Assembly (NCBI GenBank): GCA_013698135.1
Contig: JACCVM010000131.1
Coordinates: forward strand, 1-6,659
Source of the DNA: Euzebyaceae bacterium
GTDB taxonomy: Bacteria; Actinomycetota; Nitriliruptoria; Euzebyales; Egibacteraceae
DNA: 6,659 nt
Reading direction: 5' to 3'
Positions 1 to 5,278 of this stretch are shown piece by piece. Under the pieces are notes generated by a model. That model searched no databases, had not been told where the DNA came from, and saw only the letters and a program-made list of their open reading frames with translations. Position 1 is the first letter of the stretch. The number at the start of each line of letters is the position of its first letter. The position numbers and the translations under genes were made by a program.

Positions 1-476
1 TCACCCGCGGCCGGCAGGTTGGCAAGCACGCATGGATCGTGAGCAGGGTGGTCGATCCGGTGTGAGCGTTCGCTGCCAGGCCTCTACCAAGTTCTTCCCG
101 ATCCCAGATTTCGCACGCTCATGCCGCGGGCAGTGCGCGTCCCCGGTGATGGATCGTCTGCGGGACGGGGCGTGTGCTCCTGGTTGCCCGGCGAAGCGCT
201 GCCTGGCTGTCCGGTCGACCTCCGTCCTACGGGACGTTGGTGGCTTGGAGCCCTCGTGTGCTAAGGGGGCCGGCGAGGAGGACCGCCGCGGCGACGGCTG
301 TCATGGCTGCTGTGCACGCACCGCCGAGGGCTGGGGGCGTCGAGTGTCGACCTTGGACGCCAATGAGAGTTGTGGCGGCGGTCAACAGTGCTCCACCGGC
401 GCCCGCCCGGGTTGGCCCCGATCCCGATCCCGGTCCCGCCACCAGCCGCTCGGCCGTACACTCGCGTGAGGGGCGT
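1..476. other. Gene-free stretch left of the DUF4031 gene
   Basis: No reading frame here looks like a protein. The open frames on both strands give Cys/Arg/Pro-rich or low-complexity translations, lack a convincing Shine-Dalgarno, and have a more mixed third codon position than the clear genes to the right. The largest rightward frame crossing into 477-866 lies antisense to the DUF4031 gene. I see no tRNA-like fold, no T-rich terminator and no mobile-element end. The only local structure is an imperfect tandem hexamer at 417-440. The stretch would serve as the 3' flank of the leftward DUF4031 gene. A short frame at about 43-264 has a faintly protein-like segment but no start codon near its beginning. 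Confidence 0.6.
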
Positions 477-1130
477 CTACTGCTGGCCCTCGTCCCGTGC
501 GCCGGTTTCTACCGACCCGCCACGAGCGGCGCGGGCGCCCCGAGGGCGACCCGGTGCCTTGCGCTCCGGCTCCTCAACCTCACCGTCCCGGCCACGGCCG
601 GGTGCCTTGGCGGCGCGCTGGCGGCTGCGCCGCTGCTGCAGGTCCGCCGGGTCACTGGCCGCTGGAGCGTCGTCGGGCAGTACCAGGTCCCAACGGTCAA
701 GGCAGTCTTCGCAGCGATAGGCCACGATGTCGCCGGGCGAGAACCCCTCATCGGGACGAGGGAGGCTGAGCAGATGGCAACGGCCGCCACAGTCGACGCA
801 GACGATGTGCTGGGGCACGTGCACGCTGCCGGCCGGGATCGGGTGTGCTTCCGCTTCGCTGATTGAGCGCTCGCGGATGCGGGATTTGCGCAGCCCTGCG
901 GCTCGCAGTCGCAGGACCAGCTCGCGCGACGGCATGGGAACCGCACCAAGGCGCAGCGCTTGGTCGCGGACCGACTCGGGGACGTCGTAGTGGTCGCCCT
1001 GGAACCACTCACGGCGCAACCCCAGGCGATCGGCGAAGGCGTGCAGCTCGTCGTAGCCGGCGTCGCTGACAAGGTGCGCCCAGCGCCGGCCGCGCCACCG
1101 CCAGACAGCACGGTCGACGAGGATGGCCAT
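477..1130 (-). CDS. DUF4031 domain protein with C-terminal zinc-ribbon-like module
   Basis: Predicted 217-residue cytoplasmic protein of unknown function. Residues 1-81 match the DUF4031 family as I know it: start MAILVD, HLVSD (19-23), ELHAFA (28-33), DHYDVP (46-51), then GAVP and SRELV (62-72). Most DUF4031 proteins I know of are little more than this domain. Here residues about 105-150 add a probable zinc ribbon with C111-x2-C114 and C140-x2-C143, plus C118/H119 nearby, followed by a 65-residue Arg/Ala/Pro/Gly-rich charged tail that is probably disordered. The start at 1130 is chosen because the conserved MAILVD begins there; an in-frame ATG at 1256 would add 42 unconserved residues and run across the divergent gene's leader. 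A GGAG lies about 15 nt upstream, which is long spacing. The gene is divergent from the HD hydrolase. The zinc ribbon suggests nucleic-acid or protein binding, but that is inference. Confidence 0.85.
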   Translation of the reverse strand: MAILVDRAVWRWRGRRWAHLVSDAGYDELHAFADRLGLRREWFQGDHYDVPESVRDQALRLGAVPMPSRELVLRLRAAGLRKSRIRERSISEAEAHPIPAGSVHVPQHIVCVDCGGRCHLLSLPRPDEGFSPGDIVAYRCEDCLDRWDLVLPDDAPAASDPADLQQRRSRQRAAKAPGRGRDGEVEEPERKAPGRPRGARAARGGSVETGARDEGQQ

Positions 1131-1152
1131 GACTCGGCACCATAGCTCCAAC

Positions 1153-1158
1153 AGGAGG
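1153..1158 (+). promoter_or_regulatory. Strong Shine-Dalgarno in the wrong frame for the HD gene
   Basis: AGGAGG lies 4 nt before the ATG at 1163. It is the best ribosome binding site in this intergenic region but serves a short frame that is not the HD frame. The HD frame has no ATG, GTG or TTG between this site and 1195, so the HD gene cannot use it directly. This supports translation of the 11-codon ORF. Confidence 0.55.
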
Positions 1159-1162
1159 GCCG

Positions 1163-1198
1163 ATGGACGCCCGAAGCCGTCGGCAGCAGGGCAGATGA
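1163..1198 (+). CDS. Candidate 11-residue leader peptide coupled to the HD gene
   Basis: The frame reads MDARSRRQQGR and then TGA. It has AGGAGG at 1153-1158, and its stop overlaps the HD start as ATGA (1195-1198). That is the classical arrangement for translational coupling, where a ribosome finishing the short frame restarts on the overlapping ATG. Four of the eleven residues are arginine, which could make translation sensitive to arginine supply or codon speed, but I see no attenuator hairpin to support that. An alternative is that the peptide is only a ribosome-loading device with no product role. The HD gene itself has only a weak AGCAGGG-like site before 1195. Function is inferred; the overlap and the Shine-Dalgarno are directly visible. 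Confidence 0.4.
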   Translation: MDARSRRQQGR

Positions 1199-1833
1199 AC
1201 GATGCGCAGCGGTGGTCGCAGACGATGACGGCACTGGGCGTGACCCATGATTCCACCGCGGCTCTGACCGACCTCCGCCGCCGGCACGACGAGCCGCAGC
1301 GGCGCTATCACACCATCGATCACGTGCGCTGGGTGCTGACCAGCTCGCGGTGGCTGCACGAGTCCGGCGAGGCGGTCGAAGACCCCGGCGCGCTGATGGC
1401 GGCAGCATGGTTCCACGACGCGGTCTACCAGCCGGGTGCGACGGACAACGAAGCCCGCAGCGCGTCGCTCGCAGACGCCGTGCTGGCCCGACTCGGGGTC
1501 GCCGAGGATCGCCGCCGCCGCGTGGTCGATCTGGTGCTGGCGACCGTTGACCACGTCGCCGAGGCTGGTGATGCCGCGGTCCTCGTCGACGCGGACCTGG
1601 CGATCCTGGCCGCTGCCGAGCAGGCCTACAGCGCCTATGCCGCGGCCGTCCGGGCCGAGTACGCCTTCCTGCCAGCACCGCAGTTCGACGCGGGCCGCGC
1701 CGAGTTCATCGCGGGGATGCTGGCACGTCGCCGGATCTTCGCCACGGCGACGGCGCGTGGGCGGTGGGAGGCCAGGGCCCGCCATAACCTCGGCGCGGAG
1801 CTGGCACGCCTCCAGCAACCCTCGGGGCGCTGA
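1195..1833 (+). CDS. HD-superfamily metal-dependent phosphohydrolase (COG4339 type)
   Basis: Predicted 212-residue cytoplasmic protein. It shows the ordered metal-binding pattern of HD hydrolases: H39 and H43 in RYHTIDHV, the HD pair H74-D75 in WFHDAVY, H120 in ATVDH, and D132/D134 in DADLAIL. WFHDAVY, the N-E-x-R-S segment at 85-89 and the DADLAILA plus YAAAVRAEYA helices are typical of the family described as predicted metal-dependent HD phosphohydrolases; its substrate is unknown to me. Length is normal. ATG 1195 is preferred because homologous sequence begins shortly after it and it overlaps the stop of the short upstream ORF. The in-frame ATGs at 1123 and 1129 would add 22-24 unconserved residues and overlap the start of the divergent DUF4031 gene. 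It shares a 64-bp divergent intergenic region with that gene, so the two may be co-regulated. Confidence 0.85.
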   Translation: MNDAQRWSQTMTALGVTHDSTAALTDLRRRHDEPQRRYHTIDHVRWVLTSSRWLHESGEAVEDPGALMAAAWFHDAVYQPGATDNEARSASLADAVLARLGVAEDRRRRVVDLVLATVDHVAEAGDAAVLVDADLAILAAAEQAYSAYAAAVRAEYAFLPAPQFDAGRAEFIAGMLARRRIFATATARGRWEARARHNLGAELARLQQPSGR

Positions 1834-1873
1834 GTCCTCATGCAGCGAAGCGGTAGGACACATGGACGGTGGT

Positions 1874-1886
1874 GCAGCGTCGCTGC
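1874..1886. repeat. Short inverted repeat 1 of 3 in the HD-kinase spacer
   Basis: GCAGCG-T-CGCTGC, a perfect 6-bp inverted repeat around a single base at 1880. No T-tract follows, so it is not a clear intrinsic terminator. It lies 41-53 nt past the HD stop codon. Confidence 0.4.
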
Positions 1887-1900
1887 CTCGGTGACACTGT

Positions 1901-1911
1901 GTGCCCGGCAC
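1901..1911. repeat. Short inverted repeat 2 of 3 in the HD-kinase spacer
   Basis: GTGCC-C-GGCAC, a perfect 5-bp inverted repeat centred on 1906, exactly 26 nt from the centre of the first. It coincides with an in-frame GTG (1901) that could be read as an upstream kinase start but has no Shine-Dalgarno. Confidence 0.35.
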
Positions 1912-1925
1912 GGCGAGCGTTGGGT

Positions 1926-1938
1926 CCGGCGGAGCCGG
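1926..1938. repeat. Short inverted repeat 3 of 3 in the HD-kinase spacer
   Basis: CCGGC-GGA-GCCGG, a 5-bp stem with a 3-nt loop centred on 1932, again 26 nt from its neighbour and 19 nt before the kinase Shine-Dalgarno. It could shape the kinase mRNA leader. Confidence 0.35.
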
Positions 1939-1966
1939 CGGGCGGGAAACTCCGACGAGGGACGGG

Positions 1967-3331
1967 ATGGCTGACCAGGGAGCGCGGGCGGCAGCGACCG
2001 CTCCGGCGCGCGCCCCCATCTCCTCCGGTGGGTCGGGTGCCAGGCTCGCGCGGTCGCTGCGCATCGAGCGGGTGATGCAGCGGATCCGCGTCGTGGCGGT
2101 CGTCTTCGGGATCGTGCAGGTGGTCACCTACTACCTGCCCTACCCTCCCGGCATCCTGGTCGCGGCCTTCGCGCTGCTTGGCCTACTCTCCGTCGGCACG
2201 GCCGCCGTGCAGCTGGCCTCACGGCGGATCACCTCACTGCGCGCAATGCGCCTGCTCGGCGCCTGCTCGCTGCTGCTGGACATCGTCGTGGTGACGGGAC
2301 TGGTGTTCGTCTACACCTTCGACCCCGACACGGCGATCTGGGCGCTGCTGTACGTCCTGCCGCTGGAGGGGGCCATCCGCTTCGGGCTGCGCGGGGCGCT
2401 GCTGACCATGGCCACCGTCGCGGTGGTCTACGCCGTTCGGGAGATGTTCGGGGCAGCCGCCTACGGCAACGCCGTGCTGGTGACTTCCATCTCGTTTCGG
2501 ATGGGCGTCGGCTTCATCATCGCCGCGGTAGCGGGCGCGATGGCATCCAGCCTGGTAACGGAGCGGGACCAGGTCGAGCGGGCTAGAGTCGAGCTGGAGG
2601 TCTACGCCACCGAGCTGGCCGCAGCCAACGCGGAGCTGCAGGCAGCCAACGAGGTCACCCAGGACTTTCTGGCCATGACCAACCATGAGCTGCGAACACC
2701 CCTGACCACGATCATGGGCTACACCTCGCTGCTGTCGGATCGCTGGGACGCGCTGCCCGACGACAGCCGTCGCCGGTTCGTGGGGATGATCGAGCGTCAG
2801 AGCAGCCGGCTGCACAGCCTGGTGCAGGACCTGCTGACGCTGTCCTCGGCCCGCGCCGGCAAGCTGGCCATGGTGCTGAAGCCAGTGGAGCTCGCTCCCG
2901 CGGTGGATGACGCGATCGCCAACAACGGCCCAGCGGCCGCCGACGTGCGCAACGCCTGCCCCAAGGGGCTGTGGGTGACGGCCGACAGCGATCGGCTCTG
3001 CCAGATCCTGGTCAACTACGTGTCCAACGCGCTGCGGTACGGAACGCCGCCGGTCTCGGTCGCCGCGACCGTCGAGCAGGGCTGGGTCCAGGTTCGTGTG
3101 GACGATGTCGGTACCGGAGTCGCCGAGGAGTTCATTCCCCACCTGTTCGAGAAGTTCGCGCGCAGCGGCCGCGCCAAGGCACGGCACGTCGACGGCACCG
3201 GTCTCGGCTTGGCCATCGTCCGTCAGCTGGCGCGGGCGCAGGGTGGGGACGCCTGGTACGAGCCCAACGTGCCCAACGGAAGCCGCTTCTGCCTGCGCCT
3301 GGCCCTCGCGCAGACCCCCGACAGGCCGTAG
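1967..3331 (+). CDS. Membrane-bound sensor histidine kinase
   Basis: Predicted 454-residue inner-membrane kinase that autophosphorylates on histidine and should pass phosphate to a response regulator not found here. After a 40-residue cytoplasmic N-terminus, about six hydrophobic segments lie at roughly 42-57, 62-84, 96-118, 123-138, 144-162 and 168-197. A coiled-coil-like linker (about 198-230) leads into the HisKA domain with NHELRTPL and phospho-acceptor H240. The ATPase domain is complete: N box with N354, G1 box DVGTG starting at D380, F box LFEKF, and G2 box DGTGLGLAI starting at D409. No HAMP, PAS or large extracellular domain is visible, so sensing probably occurs within the membrane or through a partner protein. 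ATG 1967 is chosen because GAGG (1957-1960) sits 6 nt upstream; GTG 1901 would add 22 Gly-rich residues. The stop is 4 nt before the ABC ATPase start, implying a shared mRNA and translational coupling. Confidence 0.92.
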   Translation: MADQGARAAATAPARAPISSGGSGARLARSLRIERVMQRIRVVAVVFGIVQVVTYYLPYPPGILVAAFALLGLLSVGTAAVQLASRRITSLRAMRLLGACSLLLDIVVVTGLVFVYTFDPDTAIWALLYVLPLEGAIRFGLRGALLTMATVAVVYAVREMFGAAAYGNAVLVTSISFRMGVGFIIAAVAGAMASSLVTERDQVERARVELEVYATELAAANAELQAANEVTQDFLAMTNHELRTPLTTIMGYTSLLSDRWDALPDDSRRRFVGMIERQSSRLHSLVQDLLTLSSARAGKLAMVLKPVELAPAVDDAIANNGPAAADVRNACPKGLWVTADSDRLCQILVNYVSNALRYGTPPVSVAATVEQGWVQVRVDDVGTGVAEEFIPHLFEKFARSGRAKARHVDGTGLGLAIVRQLARAQGGDAWYEPNVPNGSRFCLRLALAQTPDRP

Positions 3332-3335
3332 CGCG

Positions 3336-4451
3336 ATGGCGGGAGTGGTACTGGACGGCGTCAGTCGCGTGCACCCCGACGGCACCCGGGCGCTGTGGCA
3401 GCTCGATCTGGCGGTCGCCGACGGCGAGGTGATGGTGCTCACCGGACCGTCGGGCTGCGGGAAGACCACCACGCTGCGGGTGATCGCCGGGCTCGAGCCG
3501 GCCAGCGCCGGCACCGTCACGATCGGCGATGACGTCGTCAACGAGCTGCCGACCCGTGATCGCGACGTCGCCCTGGTTACCCAGCAGCACACGCTCTACC
3601 CGCATATGACCGTGGGCGACAACCTGCGGTTCGCGCTGCGGATGTCGGGGACGCCACGCCAGGAAACCGAACAGCGGATCACTGCCGAGTCGCGGGTGCT
3701 TGGCATCGACCGGCTGCTGGACCGCCTGCCAAGGGTGCTGTCGGCCGGGCACCGCCAAAGCGCCGCCCTCGGCAGGGCGACCGCTCGCCTGCCCCGGGTC
3801 TTCCTGCTCGACGAGCCGCTGTCGGCGCTCGACGCCGGCGAGCGGGTCCGAGTGCGCGCCGAGCTGCACCGCTACGTCAAGACCGCCGGTGTCACGACCC
3901 TGTACGTCGCCAATGACCAGGCCGAGGTGATGTCGCTGGCCGATCGGGTGGCGGTGCTGCGCGACGGAGTGCTGCAACAGGTGGGGACACCACAGGAGGT
4001 CCTCGACCGTCCCGTCAACCAGTTCGTCGCGGGCTTCGCCGGGTTGGACGGCATGGGGTTCGTGCCCGCACGGCTTGAGCAGTCCGCCGGCCTGGCGTGG
4101 TTTCTGGTGGCCGGTCGCCGGCTGCGGGTGCCCGGAGGGCTGCCTGGCGCGCTGCGGAGTCACGTGGGGCTGCCAGTGATCTTGGGACTGCGTCCGCACC
4201 AGCTCGGGGATGCGACGGCCGCGCCAGGGCATCCGATCGACGAACGACTGCCGGCAACCGTCCGGCGGATCGAGCGGCTGGGTCCCTACGACCAGGTGGT
4301 GACCGAGGTAGCCGGGGCACAGGTCGGCGCCCGCTTCGCTCCGGGCACAGCCCCCGGGCCGGGCAGCGCGGTGGAGCTGACCGTGCAGGCCCGGCTGGTG
4401 CAGGTCTTCGATCCCGTCACGGCCACGGCGCTGTGGCACGGCCGGGATTGA
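3336..4451 (+). CDS. MalK/UgpC-type ABC ATPase with altered H-loop and signature
   Basis: Predicted 371-residue cytoplasmic ATPase resembling the subunit that powers carbohydrate or glycerol-phosphate importers (CUT1 class). Walker A is GPSGCGKTT (37-45), the Q-loop is Q83 before LYPHMTV, and Walker B with D-loop is FLLDEPLSALD (156-166) with E160 present. From about 235 a C-terminal region (LGLRPHQL near 286, VRRIERLGPYDQVV after it) fits the TOBE/OB-fold tail of MalK/UgpC proteins, and total length is normal. Two core motifs deviate: the signature reads LSAGHRQS (135-142) instead of LSGGQRQR, and the H-loop reads VANDQAE with N193 where the switch histidine of THDQ belongs. No permease or solute-binding gene is in the window. 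The start 4 nt after the kinase stop, with no strong Shine-Dalgarno, suggests translational coupling. It may be a slow ATPase, a regulatory relative, or partner to permeases elsewhere. The frame is intact, so it is not a broken gene. Confidence 0.9.
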   Translation: MAGVVLDGVSRVHPDGTRALWQLDLAVADGEVMVLTGPSGCGKTTTLRVIAGLEPASAGTVTIGDDVVNELPTRDRDVALVTQQHTLYPHMTVGDNLRFALRMSGTPRQETEQRITAESRVLGIDRLLDRLPRVLSAGHRQSAALGRATARLPRVFLLDEPLSALDAGERVRVRAELHRYVKTAGVTTLYVANDQAEVMSLADRVAVLRDGVLQQVGTPQEVLDRPVNQFVAGFAGLDGMGFVPARLEQSAGLAWFLVAGRRLRVPGGLPGALRSHVGLPVILGLRPHQLGDATAAPGHPIDERLPATVRRIERLGPYDQVVTEVAGAQVGARFAPGTAPGPGSAVELTVQARLVQVFDPVTATALWHGRD

Positions 4452-4453
4452 CG

Positions 4454-4489
4454 ATGACCACCGCGCGATGCGACGACCAGCACGCATGA
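4454..4489 (+). CDS. Possible 11-residue ORF bridging the ABC ATPase and GNAT genes
   Basis: The frame reads MTTARCDDQHA and then TGA. It begins 2 nt after the ATPase stop and ends overlapping the ATG at 4486 as ATGA. It would let a ribosome leaving the ATPase gene step across to the acetyltransferase. Only a weak GGGA (4444-4447) precedes it, so chance is a real alternative, and the acetyltransferase may simply start at 4468 and ignore this frame. Confidence 0.18.
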   Translation: MTTARCDDQHA

Positions 4490-4992
4490 CCGACGCCGCT
4501 GACGGCGTCGAGGTCCAGCTCGCCACAGCGGACGACCGGTGCTTCCTCGGACAGATGCTCGAGGAAGCCGCCGGGTGGGATCCACAACGCCCCCGTCTCA
4601 CCCCGGCGCAGGTACTCGCCGATCCGCAGCTGGCGCACTACGTGCACGGATGGGGCAGACCGGAGGATCTCGGCGTCATCGCCGAGGTCGGCGGCCGGCC
4701 GGTCGGGGCCGTGTGGATCCGTCGCTTTCCGGCCGACGACCCCGGCTATGGCTTCGTCGCCGAGGACGTGCCCGAGCTGTCGATCGCCGTGCTGGCCGGA
4801 TGGCGAGGCCGCGGAGTCGGGTCGCGCCTGCTGGAGACCGTGGCGGCGGCAGCGGCCAGTCGCGGGGTCGGCGCCATCTCCCTTAGCGTGGAGACGACCA
4901 ATCCCGCCCGGGCCCTGTACGCCTCCCACGGCTTTCGCGAAGTCAGCCGGGCTGCCGGGGCGCTGACCATGTTGCGCGACGTCGGTGCGTAG
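4486..4992 (+). CDS. GNAT-family N-acetyltransferase
   Basis: Predicted 168-residue cytoplasmic enzyme transferring an acetyl group from acetyl-CoA to an amine; substrate unknown. The acetyl-CoA pyrophosphate-binding motif R/Q-x-x-G-x-G/A is R107-G-R-G110-V-G112, just after the LSIAVLAGW strand. The family's later N-x-x-A-x-x-L-Y element is present with N139 and Y145, followed by HGFREVSR. Length suits a single GNAT domain. The start is uncertain: ATG 4486 (MTDAADG) overlaps the TGA of a short upstream frame, while ATG 4468 would add six residues (MRRPAR). Neither has a good Shine-Dalgarno, so translation probably depends on ribosomes arriving from the ATPase gene, which ends 16-34 nt earlier. 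It is the last tightly packed gene of the kinase-ATPase group. It could modify a protein or a small molecule such as an antibiotic or amino acid; the sequence does not say which. Confidence 0.85.
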   Translation: MTDAADGVEVQLATADDRCFLGQMLEEAAGWDPQRPRLTPAQVLADPQLAHYVHGWGRPEDLGVIAEVGGRPVGAVWIRRFPADDPGYGFVAEDVPELSIAVLAGWRGRGVGSRLLETVAAAAASRGVGAISLSVETTNPARALYASHGFREVSRAAGALTMLRDVGA

Positions 4993-5030
4993 TGGGGGGC
5001 GGCGGCGGGAAGGTAGTACTCACCAGCGAA

Positions 5031-5036
5031 AAGGGA
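5031..5036 (+). promoter_or_regulatory. Shine-Dalgarno of the 34-residue small protein
   Basis: AAGGGA lies 7 nt before the ATG at 5044, at normal spacing and with good complementarity to the 16S tail. It is the main reason to believe the short frame downstream is translated. Confidence 0.5.
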
Positions 5037-5043
5037 TGGCTTC

Positions 5044-5148
5044 ATGGGCCTCATCTCCGGCATCGTCAAGCTCAGCTTGCTCAAGCGCCTGTTTGAGGCG
5101 GTAAAGGGCCGGCGCCGATCATCCGGCGGGTCGTCGCGCAGGGTATGA
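5044..5148 (+). CDS. Small basic protein with amphipathic helix, 34 residues
   Basis: The frame starts MGLISGIVKLSLLKRLFEA and ends in an Arg/Ser/Gly-rich tail (GRRRSSGGSSRRV). I recognise no family. Residues 2-21 are hydrophobic with interspersed lysines. Placing residues 10-21 on a helical wheel puts L10, L12, L13, L16, F17 and V20 on one side and S11, K14, R15, E18 and K21 on the other. Together with the RRR cluster this suggests a peptide that lies on the membrane surface or binds an acidic partner. It has its own Shine-Dalgarno at 5031-5036 and stands 51 nt after the acetyltransferase, so it could be the last gene of that operon or have its own promoter. The TGA overlaps an ATG (5145) opening a 17-codon frame with no Shine-Dalgarno, which I do not call. 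At this length coding status cannot be proven from one sequence. Confidence 0.5.
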   Translation: MGLISGIVKLSLLKRLFEAVKGRRRSSGGSSRRV

Positions 5149-5231
5149 CGGGGGGTCGAACTTCACGCGTCCGACGTTGCGGGGTCGCCGTTCGGTAAGC
5201 GGCCGGCTACACGACGCTCCTTGACTGTGTT

Positions 5232-5258
5232 CCGGCACTGGCGACCGCCGGTGCTCGG
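5232..5258 (+). promoter_or_regulatory. Hairpin in the leader just before the phosphodiesterase RBS
   Basis: The RNA can pair 5232-5234 with 5256-5258, 5235-5238 with 5251-5254, T5239 with G5250 as a wobble, and 5240-5242 with 5247-5249. That makes about 11 pairs with a single bulge at 5255 and a GACC loop. It ends 6 nt before the AAGGAG ribosome binding site. No T-tract follows, so it is not an intrinsic terminator. It could hold the ribosome binding site open, bind a regulator, or stabilise the mRNA 5' end. Confidence 0.4.
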
Positions 5259-5264
5259 ACCAGC

Positions 5265-5270
5265 AAGGAG
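5265..5270 (+). promoter_or_regulatory. Shine-Dalgarno fixing the phosphodiesterase start
   Basis: AAGGAG with 8 nt to the ATG at 5279. It fixes the start of the exported phosphodiesterase, and the first residues after it form a normal signal peptide. Confidence 0.75.
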
Positions 5271-5278
5271 CGCCCCGA

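Noticed and set aside
43..264. Plus-strand open frame with a segment RSLPGLYQVLPDPRF that recalls a hydrolase-like sequence
   Set aside because: There is no start codon near its beginning, the preceding frames do not continue it sensibly, the third codon position is mixed, and the rest of the translation is not protein-like. It could be an eroded remnant, but I cannot support that.
227..442. Minus-strand 71-codon frame with a hydrophobic Ala/Val/Leu segment
   Set aside because: GTG start without a good Shine-Dalgarno, roughly one third of codons ending in A or T (unlike the real genes here), and no recognisable domain.
1123..1130. Palindrome ATGGCCAT giving start codons for both divergent genes (ATG 1123 on +, ATG 1130 on -)
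   Set aside because: It would make the two genes overlap at their starts. The plus-strand ATG has its only purine-rich stretch directly against it, with no spacing, and the added residues do not resemble the HD family. ATG 1195 is the better HD start.
1901..1966. N-terminal extension of the histidine kinase from GTG 1901
   Set aside because: It adds a Gly/Thr-rich stretch with no conservation expected, and ATG 1967 has a GAGG at ideal spacing.
509..2127. Long minus-strand frames spanning the DUF4031 and HD genes
   Set aside because: They are frame shadows of GC-rich genes: Arg/Pro/Ala/His-rich translations, crossing real genes on both strands, with no domain.
2234..4601. Long minus-strand frames opposite the kinase and ATPase genes
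   Set aside because: They are antisense shadows. Their translations are Gln/His/Gly/Pro-rich without motifs, while the plus strand encodes complete conserved domains.
5161..5171. CTTCACGCGTC, similar to half of an actinobacterial PHO box before the phosphodiesterase gene
   Set aside because: Only one imperfect unit is present; a PhoP site needs at least two 11-nt direct repeats, and I could not find the second.
5145..5198. 17-codon frame starting at ATGA overlap with the end of the 34-residue small protein
   Set aside because: No Shine-Dalgarno, no recognisable content, and ATGA overlaps of this kind arise easily by chance.
5221..5226. TTGACT resembling a -35 element upstream of the phosphodiesterase
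   Set aside because: At 16-19 nt spacing the sequence is GC-rich with no -10-like hexamer.
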